Origin: Ruminococcaceae bacterium UBA5413
Lineage (GTDB): Bacteria > Bacillota > Clostridia > Oscillospirales > Acutalibacteraceae
Assembly (NCBI GenBank): GCA_002409585.1
Contig: DHNP01000010.1
Coordinates: 17,324-81,323, forward strand
Direction: 5' to 3'
DNA: 64,000 nt
The notes beneath the pieces are model-generated. The model was not told where the DNA came from and made no database searches. It saw only the letters and a list, made by a program, of their open reading frames with translations. This document shows, in pieces, positions 25,796 to 33,749 of this stretch (positions are counted from its first letter, which is position 1; every line of letters starts with the position of its first letter). Made by a program: the position numbers and the translations under genes.

Positions 25796-26908
25796 ATGCC
25801 TTTTGAGATTGATAACGATTTTGACAACATTGTGCAGATAAAAGTGATTGGAGTCGGTGGCGGCGGTGGAAATGCCGTTGACCGCATGGTGTCAAACGGT
25901 GTGCAGGGAGTCGAATTCATCAGCGTTAATACGGACAAGCAGGCACTGTACCGCTCCAAAGCTACACAGAAAATACAGATAGGTGAAAAAGTAACCCACG
26001 GCAAAGGGGCCGGTTCTAACCCTGACATGGGCCAGAAAGCGGCCGATGAAAGCCGCGAGGCCATAGCCGCCTCCATAAGGGGCAGCGACATGGTTTTCAT
26101 AACCGCCGGCATGGGCGGAGGTACCGGAACCGGAGCCGCTCCCATAGTGGCCGAGATAGCGCATGAGATGGGCGTGCTTACCGTGGGTATAGTTACTAAA
26201 CCTTTTGCTTTTGAGGGACGCCGCCGTATGGAACAGGCTGAAACCGGCATTGCCTCCTTAAAAGAACAGGTTGATTCGCTCGTAGTCATACCTAACGAAC
26301 GCCTGAAGCTTGTCAGCGAGCAGCGCATAACGCTGCTGAACGCTTTTTCAGTAGCCGACGACGTGCTCAGGCAGGGCGTGCAGAGCATATCTGACCTTAT
26401 AAAATTGCCGGGCCTTGTAAACCTTGACTTTGCTGATGTTACGGCCATAATGAAGGACGCGGGCTACGCGCATATGGGCGTAGGAAGGGCATCAGGAAAA
26501 GACAAAGCCGAAACTGCCGCAAACATGGCTATTTCTAGCCCGCTGCTTGAAACAACCATTGACGGCGCCAAGGGCGTCATAATAAATATAACGTCGTCGC
26601 CTGACATAGGCCTTGACGAAATAGAAACGGCATCGTCCATGATTGCGAAGCAGGCACATGAGGATGCTAATATCATTTGGGGCGCGGCTTTTGATGAAAA
26701 TATGGACGACGAGATGAGCGTAACCGTCATAGCTACAGGTTTCCCGACGAGCGACGGCAGTGAAGCTGATGCTGTGCCGCTTTCGTCGTCTGCAGACGCC
26801 TCCGCTAAAGAAAGCTCCTCAGGCTCTGAGGGTAAGCAGACGGGCGGCACCGGCGCTGAGGACGATGACTTTACGGACATAATGGAGATTTTCAACAGGA
26901 AATCTTAA
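25796..26908 (+). CDS. ftsZ: cell division GTPase FtsZ
   Basis: A 370-residue tubulin homologue that polymerises at midcell. The early VGGGGGNAVDRM (about residue 20), the tubulin signature GGGTGTGAAPI (about 104) and NLDFADV (about 208) are clear. A Ser/Gly-rich linker (about 320-350) ends in DDDFTDIMEIFNRKS instead of the common DIPxFLR tail that binds FtsA or SepF. GGAAAGGGG precedes the ATG. ftsA is not adjacent. Confidence 0.96.
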   Translation: MPFEIDNDFDNIVQIKVIGVGGGGGNAVDRMVSNGVQGVEFISVNTDKQALYRSKATQKIQIGEKVTHGKGAGSNPDMGQKAADESREAIAASIRGSDMVFITAGMGGGTGTGAAPIVAEIAHEMGVLTVGIVTKPFAFEGRRRMEQAETGIASLKEQVDSLVVIPNERLKLVSEQRITLLNAFSVADDVLRQGVQSISDLIKLPGLVNLDFADVTAIMKDAGYAHMGVGRASGKDKAETAANMAISSPLLETTIDGAKGVIINITSSPDIGLDEIETASSMIAKQAHEDANIIWGAAFDENMDDEMSVTVIATGFPTSDGSEADAVPLSSSADASAKESSSGSEGKQTGGTGAEDDDFTDIMEIFNRKS

Positions 26909-26972
26909 ATTATTTTCGCTTTACGTAATATTTTAATGCTGCGGCAAGTATGTTTTATGTAAGGTGATAGAA

Positions 26973-27683
26973 TTGGCCGCTGGAAATAAACACAAAAAAA
27001 GATATTTTGCCGCGTTTGCGTGCGTGATTGCCGTCGCAGGCGCAAAATATGTTTTTGATTATGTAATAAATTACAAGTATCTTATAGATGTCCCGTACAT
27101 AAGCCAGGAGGGTTCGGCCGCTACGGGATGTGAGCTTGTCAGCACCGCCATGGTGCTGGATTACTACGGGTGCGATGCTTCGGTGGAAGATGTTATAAAC
27201 CGCACGCCCGCTTCAGGCCTTACACAAACACAAAACGGGCTTGTGGGGGATTCGCCGTCTGAATATTTTATCGGCGACCCGCGTTCTTCACATGGTTTCG
27301 GCTGCTACGCGCCTGTTGTCGTTTCTGTTATGAACTCTTTTTTTGAAGGGCAAAAGTCCAAAAAGGCAGTTGACCTTACAGGCTGCGGCATCGATGAATT
27401 AATAAGTTTATATATTGAAAAGGACAATCCTGTTTTGATTTGGGCGACAAGCAATATGAAAGAACCTAAAAAGGGCGATACGTGGATCTTAAAAAACACG
27501 GGAGGGACTTTCCAGTGGATTTCCGGCGAACACTGCCTTGTGCTTGTAGGCTATGATAAGAACAATTATTATTTCAATGACCCTTACGCCTCTAACGGGA
27601 TAATACCGTTTGAAAAGGGTTTGGTGGCTGAACGGTACGGCGCGCTTGGAAAGCAGGCTGTTGCCGTGCAGGATGCCGCATAA
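26973..27683 (+). CDS. membrane-anchored C39-like papain-fold protein
   Basis: A 236-residue protein with one N-terminal membrane segment (about 8-30) followed by a peptidase C39-like domain. VPYISQEGSAATGCELVSTAMVLDYYG places the candidate cysteine near residue 50; GEHCLVLVGYD gives the histidine near 190; YYFNDPY is the third element. Such proteins face outside and cleave or bind peptides. The TTG at 26973 is chosen because AAGGTGAT ends 4 nt before it; a GTG at 26964 lies within that site. It follows ftsZ by 64 bp and may be read from the same promoter. Confidence 0.75.
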   Translation: MAAGNKHKKRYFAAFACVIAVAGAKYVFDYVINYKYLIDVPYISQEGSAATGCELVSTAMVLDYYGCDASVEDVINRTPASGLTQTQNGLVGDSPSEYFIGDPRSSHGFGCYAPVVVSVMNSFFEGQKSKKAVDLTGCGIDELISLYIEKDNPVLIWATSNMKEPKKGDTWILKNTGGTFQWISGEHCLVLVGYDKNNYYFNDPYASNGIIPFEKGLVAERYGALGKQAVAVQDAA

Positions 27684-27726
27684 ACCGTCAGGTTTTGCAG
27701 CCGCAGAATTATATTATATTAAAAAG

Positions 27727-27765
27727 CCTGAAAAGCGTCTAAGCGTTTTTTCAGGTTTATTTTTA
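27727..27765 (+). terminator. terminator at the end of the dcw region
   Basis: CCTGAAAAGC (from 27727) pairs with GCGTTTTTTCAGG (to 27755), and TTTATTTTTAT follows. It lies 43 bp after the C39-like gene and before birA. Confidence 0.8.
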
Positions 27766-27804
27766 TAATTACCGGGAATATTTTTTCTGAATGGAAGTGT
27801 GGCA

Positions 27805-28782
27805 ATGCCTACTAAAGACAATGTTTTAAAGTATCTTAAAGAAAGCGACGGGTTTGTTTCGGGCGAAGAACTGAGCGTAAAGCTGAACGTTTCGAGGACA
27901 GCCGTTTGGAAGAGCATAGAAAGCCTGCGGAGCGCGGGCTATAAAATCGACTCTGTAACGAACCGCGGCTACAAGCTCGGCTTTTCGCCCGACAGGTACT
28001 CTGAAGAAGAAATAAAGTTTGGGCTTGAAACTGACTTCATTGCTAAAGATATTTACTGCTTCGATAGTATAGACTCAACTAATAATGAGGCTAAAAGGAG
28101 CGCGCTGCGCGGCGCGCCTAACGGCAGCCTGTTTGTGGCTGAGCAGCAGACGGGCGGCAAGGGCAGGCTCGGGCGTTCTTTTTCTTCGCCTGGCGGCGTA
28201 AGCCTTTATTTCAGCATATTGCTCCGCCCTGAGGACGCCGCTGTAAACGTGGGGTCGCTCACGCTTATAGCGGGGCTTGCTGTTTGTGAGGCAATACGTG
28301 GGTATACTGGACTGAACGCCGTGATAAAGTGGCCGAACGACGTTGTCATAGGCAGCAGAAAAGTCTGCGGCATACTTACCGAGATGAGTGCCGAAGTCGA
28401 ACGGATAGAATTTTTAGTTGTAGGCATAGGCGTCAACGTAAACAACACGGAATTTGCAAAGGAACTTGAGGCAAAGGCGACTTCACTGTACCTTGAGAGC
28501 GGCGAAAAATTCCGCAGGATAGGGCTTTTAAAGGAAATATTGAAAAAGTTCGAAGTATTCCTTAAAAGTACGGCGGCAGGGAATATGGAATTTTTAGGCG
28601 AATACAAAAAATATTGTGTTTCGCTTGGACGCAGGGTAAGCTTCACACGTGAAGGCAAGCAGTTTACAGGTACTGCCGTCAATATTTCGCCAAAAGGCGA
28701 ACTTATAGTAAAGCTTGACGGCGGCGGCCTTGTAACGGTCTTCTCGGGTGAAGTGTGCGTACAGGGTATCTACGGGCAATGA
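27805..28782 (+). CDS. birA: biotin--protein ligase with N-terminal HTH (BirA)
   Basis: A 325-residue bifunctional biotin ligase and repressor. A winged HTH (about 5-60, LNVSRTAVWKSIESLRSAGY) is followed by the ligase core: DSTNNEAKR (about 92), the biotinyl-AMP loop GGKGRLGRSFSSPGG (about 117) and KWPNDVVIGSRKVCGIL (about 175). A C-terminal SH3-like domain ends near 320. The ATG at 27805 has GGAAG 7 nt upstream; the in-frame GTG at 27799 is less likely. It biotinylates carboxylase subunits such as acetyl-CoA carboxylase. Confidence 0.93.
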   Translation: MPTKDNVLKYLKESDGFVSGEELSVKLNVSRTAVWKSIESLRSAGYKIDSVTNRGYKLGFSPDRYSEEEIKFGLETDFIAKDIYCFDSIDSTNNEAKRSALRGAPNGSLFVAEQQTGGKGRLGRSFSSPGGVSLYFSILLRPEDAAVNVGSLTLIAGLAVCEAIRGYTGLNAVIKWPNDVVIGSRKVCGILTEMSAEVERIEFLVVGIGVNVNNTEFAKELEAKATSLYLESGEKFRRIGLLKEILKKFEVFLKSTAAGNMEFLGEYKKYCVSLGRRVSFTREGKQFTGTAVNISPKGELIVKLDGGGLVTVFSGEVCVQGIYGQ

Positions 28783-28831
28783 AGTTTACGCAGTCCGGCG
28801 TGCGGTAACGGCGGCTTGTACAAAAGATTAG

Positions 28832-29665
28832 TCACCCTTCATACAGGCCGCGCAGCATAGATATTTCCTTTGCGTAGCCGTCTGTGTCGTTAGGGGTTTC
28901 AAGGTAAAAGGGAAGCTCGCGCAGCGACGGGTGGTTTATTATCCTTGTGATTGCTTCTATGCCGATGTGGCCTTCACCGATTTTCTCGTGCCTGTCTTTA
29001 TGGCTGCCCATTTCGTTTTTACTGTCGTTTAAATGTACCGCCCTGAGCCTTTTAATGCCTATTATATTGTCGAAACGCTCAAGCACGCCGTCAAGGCCGT
29101 TTATTATGTCGTATCCGCCGTCAAAAATATGGCACGTGTCAAGGCATACGCCTAAAAGCTGGTTTTGCTCGGTATTGTCTATTATCTGTTTAAGCTCTTC
29201 AAAAGTACGCCCGACTTCGCTGCCCTTGCCGGCCATGGTTTCGAGCAGCACAGTTGTAGACTGTTCAGGCTTCAGTATGGCGTTTAGTGTTTCGGTTATA
29301 TATTTTATGCCTGTTTCTGTTCCCTGCCCGACGTGGCTGCCTGGGTGGAAGTTGTACATGGTTCCGGGCAGGTATTCGAACCTTGCGAGGTCCTCCGACA
29401 TGGAGGCACGCGCAAATGCGCGCAGCTTTGGGTTTGCGGAACAGGCGTTGTAAGTGTAAGGGGCGTGTGCGAGTATCGGCGCAAAGTTATTTTCCGCGGC
29501 AAATTTTTTAAACGCCTCTACATCTTCTTTATCGAGCGCCTTTATGGCGCCGCCGCGCGGGTTGCGCGAAAAAAACTGGAACGTGTTAGCGTTAATTTTA
29601 AGGGCGGTTTTTCCCATTTCGAGGTATCCCTTTGACGATGACAGATGGCATCCTATTTTAAACAT
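28832..29665 (-). CDS. nfo: deoxyribonuclease IV (endonuclease IV)
   Basis: A 277-residue TIM-barrel AP endonuclease that cuts at abasic sites in base excision repair using three zinc ions. GCHLS at the start, LAHAPYTYN (about 67), HPGSHVGQG (about 108), LETMAGKGSEVG (about 145), CLDTCHIFDGGYD (about 177) and HLNDSKNEMGSHKDRHEKIGEG (about 215) hold the metal ligands. It lies 45 bp downstream of the DUF1848 gene on the same strand. Confidence 0.95.
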   Translation of the reverse strand: MFKIGCHLSSSKGYLEMGKTALKINANTFQFFSRNPRGGAIKALDKEDVEAFKKFAAENNFAPILAHAPYTYNACSANPKLRAFARASMSEDLARFEYLPGTMYNFHPGSHVGQGTETGIKYITETLNAILKPEQSTTVLLETMAGKGSEVGRTFEELKQIIDNTEQNQLLGVCLDTCHIFDGGYDIINGLDGVLERFDNIIGIKRLRAVHLNDSKNEMGSHKDRHEKIGEGHIGIEAITRIINHPSLRELPFYLETPNDTDGYAKEISMLRGLYEG

Positions 29666-29710
29666 ATTTTTCTCCTTGTTACAGTCCGCGGCGTATGAGC
29701 TGCGGACACT

Positions 29711-30625
29711 TTAATATAAAGAAAGCTGTCCTGTTTTTTGCGATATGCAGACACGCTTTTTAATTATTTCATTACCCATTAAAGTACCTGACAGGACTGG
29801 CGAGTGCGGGTTGTGCTTTTTATTGTTAATTAAAGCGGCGTTTCTGCTGCGTACGGCGTAGCAGTACCTACAGCCGCACGGGCATGTGCCGTATGAGCCT
29901 ATGTCGATGCTTTCTATGCAGCCGCATGCGGGGCGCTGGCCGGAATCTTTTTCAGCGTTTATGCGGCAGCCTATGATGTGCTCTATAAGGCCTTTATCTA
30001 TGCATGATGCATGGCCTATGCCAAACCGCGAAAGGTCTATTTTTTCAGCGCATGTGAAAAGCTTTATACCGTACTGCGAGGCTGTTTTTGAAAATCCGTC
30101 AGCTATTGCAAGGATTTCACTTTCGCCCATATCGCGGAAACCAGTTCGGTATGTGTCTATAAAACTTATAATGCACCGTTTAGTTGCGCCGCTGAGCATA
30201 CCGCACATTCTGCCGAACTGCTCAAAATGGTACCCCGGTGTAAGATTTTCATTTATTATGACAGGGTCGTACCGCCATACTACACGTTCTGGGCCTATTT
30301 TAGCGCTTAACTTAAGGAAAGTTTCAACGAGTCTATGCTTAGACGGAAGGGCAGGCTCCATATCTCTGCCGTAAGGCGTAAGCGTAAATTGAAAGTAAAA
30401 GCTGTAGCCCGCTTCGGTTATGCGGTCAAGTTCAGCTATAATAGGTGAAGGGTTTTTAGTCCAAAACACTATACAGTCAACTATATCCGGTGAGAGGCTT
30501 ATATAACTGAGGCGTTTTTTGTTGTACGGGTTAGGTGCGAGTACATATTTTTCTTTCAGCCTGTTTGCGAACCATTTGGAATAATACGCCGGAATATCCG
30601 TCCTGCGGCTTGCACTTATAATCAT
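29711..30625 (-). CDS. DUF1848 protein with C-terminal cysteine cluster
   Basis: A 304-residue protein matching the DUF1848 pattern: MIISASRRTDIPAYY at the start, VFWTKNPSP (about 53), YFQFTLTPYG (about 78) and VVWRYDPVI (about 115). Near residue 255 the sequence TCPCGCRYCYA contains CxxxCxxC with tyrosine before the last cysteine, plus CGC about 15 residues earlier. The family is functionally uncharacterised; its cluster resembles that of radical SAM enzymes but lies at the C-terminus. A Fe-S cluster is inferred. It is probably co-transcribed with nfo. Confidence 0.8.
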   Translation of the reverse strand: MIISASRRTDIPAYYSKWFANRLKEKYVLAPNPYNKKRLSYISLSPDIVDCIVFWTKNPSPIIAELDRITEAGYSFYFQFTLTPYGRDMEPALPSKHRLVETFLKLSAKIGPERVVWRYDPVIINENLTPGYHFEQFGRMCGMLSGATKRCIISFIDTYRTGFRDMGESEILAIADGFSKTASQYGIKLFTCAEKIDLSRFGIGHASCIDKGLIEHIIGCRINAEKDSGQRPACGCIESIDIGSYGTCPCGCRYCYAVRSRNAALINNKKHNPHSPVLSGTLMGNEIIKKRVCISQKTGQLSLY

Positions 30626-30645
30626 GGGACTTATACCTTTGCCTT

Positions 30646-30689
30646 ATAAAAATAAAAGCTGCCGCCGCCGCTGCGGGCGGACGGGCAGC
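30646..30689 (-). terminator. terminator after eno
   Basis: On the minus strand GCTGCC (30684-30689) pairs with GGCAGC (30658-30663) around a GC-rich interior, then TTTTATTTTTAT follows (30646-30657). It ends the eno transcript 32 bp after the stop. Confidence 0.8.
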
Positions 30690-30720
30690 ATGATTTTATC
30701 ACAGCAGTTAAATTTGCCAA

Positions 30721-32019
30721 TTACTTTTTTATATTATAGAACGCCGATATACCGTCGAAGGAAGCTGCAGCCCCCAGTTCTTCTTCTATGCACAGGAGCC
30801 TGTTGTACTTTGAAACACGCTCGCTCCTTGATGGGGCACCGGTTTTTATCTGGCCGGCGTTAACGGCGACTGCAAGGTCCGCAATGGTAGTGTCGGCGGT
30901 TTCACCGGAGCGGTGCGATATGACCGCCGTATACCCGGCCCTTTGCGCCGTCTTTATAGCTTCAAGCGTCTCAGTCAGGCTGCCTATCTGGTTAAGCTTG
31001 ATGAGTATTGAGTTTGAAGCGCCGATTTGTATGCCTTTTTTGAGGCGCTTTGTGTTTGTTACAAACAAATCGTCGCCGACAAGCTGTATTTTTTTACCGA
31101 GGGCTGAGGTAAGCTTTTTCCAGCCGCCCCAGTCTTCTTCGGATAGGCCGTCTTCAAGTGAAATTATCGGGTACTTTTCCACAAGCCCGCCCCAAAATTC
31201 GATTAAATCGTCTGACGACATACGCTTCTGCTTTTTGGGCAGCAGGTAACTTCCGTCTTTTTGGTACCATTCGCTTGAAGCAGGGTCCATTGCTATCATA
31301 AACTGGCTGCCGGCCTCGTAGCCTGCCTTGCTTATTGCCTCCATTATTGCCTTTAAGGCGTCTTCGTCCGTACCGAGGTTAGGCGCGAAGCCTCCTTCAT
31401 CCCCAACGGCCGTGGAGTAGCCGGCGCCCGCAAGGACTTTTTTAAGGCTGTGGAACACTTCGGCGCACCAGCGCAGGGCTTCCCTAAAGTTTGGGGCGCC
31501 TACCGGCATAACCATGAACTCCTGTATGTCGACGTTGTTTGAGGCGTGCGCCCCGCCGTTCATAATGTTCATCATTGGTACGGGGAGAGTGTGCGCGCCG
31601 CATCCGCCGATGTACTTGTAGAGCGGCATGCCGAAAGAACCCGCCGCGGCTTTAGCGCATGCCAAGGACACGGAGAGTATGGCGTTGGCGCCAAGCCTTG
31701 ACTTGTTTTCAGTGCCGTCGGTTTCTATCAGCCTTTCGTCTATGCTTCTTTGGCACGAGGCGTCTATCCCCTTAAGCGCCTTGTAAATCTCCGTATTCAC
31801 GTTATTTACGGCATTAAGGACGCCTTTCCCTGAGTACCTTGATGTGTCCCCGTCACGCAGCTCCACTGCCTCGAACTCGCCTGTGGACGCGCCGGAAGGA
31901 ACCGCCGCGGTTCCGCATGTACCGTCTGCGAGGGTTACCTCGGCTTCAACCGTAGGGTTACCCCTTGAGTCAAGTATCTCACGTGCCTTTATGGTTTCTA
32001 TTGATGTTTTTTCCGTCAT
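30721..32019 (-). CDS. eno: enolase (phosphopyruvate hydratase)
   Basis: A 432-residue glycolytic enzyme. AREILDSRGNPTVE (from residue 11), the active-site GDEGGFAPNL (about 208), metal ligands in SLEDGLSEEDW (about 290) and VGDDLFVTN (about 316), and SHRSGETADTTIADLAV (about 368) with the signature IKLNQIGSLTET are all present. GGGAGG lies 8 nt before the ATG. It appears monocistronic. Confidence 0.96.
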   Translation of the reverse strand: MTEKTSIETIKAREILDSRGNPTVEAEVTLADGTCGTAAVPSGASTGEFEAVELRDGDTSRYSGKGVLNAVNNVNTEIYKALKGIDASCQRSIDERLIETDGTENKSRLGANAILSVSLACAKAAAGSFGMPLYKYIGGCGAHTLPVPMMNIMNGGAHASNNVDIQEFMVMPVGAPNFREALRWCAEVFHSLKKVLAGAGYSTAVGDEGGFAPNLGTDEDALKAIMEAISKAGYEAGSQFMIAMDPASSEWYQKDGSYLLPKKQKRMSSDDLIEFWGGLVEKYPIISLEDGLSEEDWGGWKKLTSALGKKIQLVGDDLFVTNTKRLKKGIQIGASNSILIKLNQIGSLTETLEAIKTAQRAGYTAVISHRSGETADTTIADLAVAVNAGQIKTGAPSRSERVSKYNRLLCIEEELGAAASFDGISAFYNIKK

Positions 32020-32179
32020 GTGTATACCTCCCTTTCTATTATTTTTTGTTGGACGAATTTTATGCGTGCAAATTTTACGTTAATCCCATGCTTTACATCT
32101 GTTTATTTTACGCAATACCATTAAACTCTATGGAAATTAACGCGGCTGCCATTAAAGGATACCTGAGCTGCAGGTGACG

Positions 32180-32737
32180 TCACGGCATTTCATGTTTGTC
32201 CGAAGCATTGACTGGCTTATGTTCCGACTTCGCTATCATTTCTTTTATATCGTCAAGCTCGGACTGCATATCGTGAAGGTGTTTTTGGATATCGTCTATT
32301 TCCTGTTCCGCTTTATAGTTTATAGCGAAGTCTATGACGGACTCGTGCTTGTCGCGCGCGGCCTGCCGGTTTTGGCTCATCATAATTACCGGGGCCTGAA
32401 AAGCGGCTATGAACGAGAGTATAAGGTTAAGCAGGATAAACGGGGGCGAGTCGAAATGGAAGACGGTAAACGAGATGGAGTTCCAAAGCATCCATGTTAA
32501 AAGGAAAACGGCAAAGATAAGTATAAATTTCCAGCTGCCGCCGAAAATCGCGATTTTATCGGCAATCCGGTCTGACTTTTTTGTCTGGTTGTCATATTCG
32601 CTGTCAAGGCGGGCGGCTATGCTGCTCTCGTAATTGTCAACGAGCCTGTCAATCCTTTGAAGGTGTTCCTGTGTAAGTTTGATGTCAAAGCCTTCGATTT
32701 TCCCGTCGTCTGTTCCGTTTACCGCTTTTTTTGCCAT
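32180..32737 (-). CDS. DUF1003 membrane protein
   Basis: A 185-residue protein with two membrane segments (about 62-82 and 95-115) separated by the DUF1003-typical FHFDSPPFILLNLILSFIAAFQAPVIMMSQNRQ, followed by a coiled coil (about 130-172). The N-terminus is soluble. The family is widespread and its function unknown. AAGGGG precedes the ATG. No partner gene is evident: eno lies downstream and a Ser-rich exported protein upstream, all on the minus strand but with 140-160 bp gaps. Confidence 0.8.
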   Translation of the reverse strand: MAKKAVNGTDDGKIEGFDIKLTQEHLQRIDRLVDNYESSIAARLDSEYDNQTKKSDRIADKIAIFGGSWKFILIFAVFLLTWMLWNSISFTVFHFDSPPFILLNLILSFIAAFQAPVIMMSQNRQAARDKHESVIDFAINYKAEQEIDDIQKHLHDMQSELDDIKEMIAKSEHKPVNASDKHEMP

Positions 32738-32884
32738 TTAACTCAGCCCCTTGCCTGTTTGTTTTTATTTTCATTGTTGTATCAACTGTTTTGACGTTCG
32801 GACTACTTTATAGCACAGTGCGGACATTTTGTCAATCGTAAACCGCAGAAGGGATGTTAAAGCTGTTTTTGTTTAGCGGCCGCG

Positions 32885-33535
32885 TTATATTTTTTCGAGT
32901 TTTGTTACAAAGGCCCTTGACATATCTTCACCGTTTATGACGCCTGTATAGTAGACTTTTACTTTATCGCCCATGTTTACATTGTCAAAGTTTACAAGGT
33001 CAACGCCGTACCTTGGCAGGGTAAGGCTGCTGCCGCCCTCGGTTTTGCCGATGTAGCTCATCATTGCGCCGTCAGTAAGAGTTACCGTCACCGTGTGGAC
33101 GGTTTTGTCAAAGGCTTCGTCCTCATCCGCCGGAACGGGCGTTTTGTCTGAGCTTGACCATGAGTAGACTTTTCCGGTGTCGGGGTTAACTAAAAGAAGG
33201 GGGCCTTCCTGGTAGTCGTCCTTCCACATGGTGTAGGCAAGGTACGTTGTGCCGCCGATTGTTTTTTTCTCCTCTTTATTGAGCCTGTATTTGCTCCAGT
33301 CTACGTTTACGGCAGCTTTGATTTTATTTGCATTTTCGTCTGTGCTTTCGCTCTCATTTGACGAAACATTGCTGCCGCCGCTTGATGAAGGCAGTCCCGA
33401 GCCTGCCTGGGACGAAGTTGCCGGCTGCTTGGAGCTGCCGGCGGCGTTGTTTTTAAAAGTACCCGGGTTAGCGAAAATTATTACGGCAGCGACTATAACT
33501 ACAGCTGCCGCTGCAAAGGCAATTCCTTTTTTCAT
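32885..33535 (-). CDS. exported or membrane-anchored protein, unknown function
   Basis: A 216-residue protein with an N-terminal hydrophobic signal/anchor (about 4-24), a Ser/Gly/Asn-rich linker (about 30-72), and a C-terminal domain of about 140 residues rich in beta strands, with VDWSKYRL, TYLAYTMWKDDYQEGPLLLVNPDTGKVYSW and VKVYYTGVINGEDMSRAFVTKLEK. The last stretch looks like an OB-fold (compare DUF3221-like modules). No lipobox cysteine is seen. CGGAGG lies 9 nt before the ATG. Function not recognised. Confidence 0.65.
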   Translation of the reverse strand: MKKGIAFAAAAVVIVAAVIIFANPGTFKNNAAGSSKQPATSSQAGSGLPSSSGGSNVSSNESESTDENANKIKAAVNVDWSKYRLNKEEKKTIGGTTYLAYTMWKDDYQEGPLLLVNPDTGKVYSWSSSDKTPVPADEDEAFDKTVHTVTVTLTDGAMMSYIGKTEGGSSLTLPRYGVDLVNFDNVNMGDKVKVYYTGVINGEDMSRAFVTKLEKI

Positions 33536-33749
33536 TGTACAGACCTCCGTTCAATACTTGCGTTAACGATGCGTGTTACGCAGCCTTTATATAGAGTGTA
33601 TAATATTTGAGACGCGGCCGCAAGGCAAAATACAAAAATGTAAAGATATTAACAAAGCTGAAAGATATCTGCCGGAAAAGCCACTGGGTATTGACGCGCC
33701 GGTTTTAAATTTTAAAAGCGGCAGTTAATAAGGGTTCCATGCCGGTTGT

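Noticed and set aside
33661..33735. Hairpin-like CCGCTTTTAAA/TTTAAAACCGG (minus strand) after the dipeptidase gene as a terminator.
   Set aside because: The centre is an overlapping AT palindrome with almost no loop, and no T-run follows on the minus strand.
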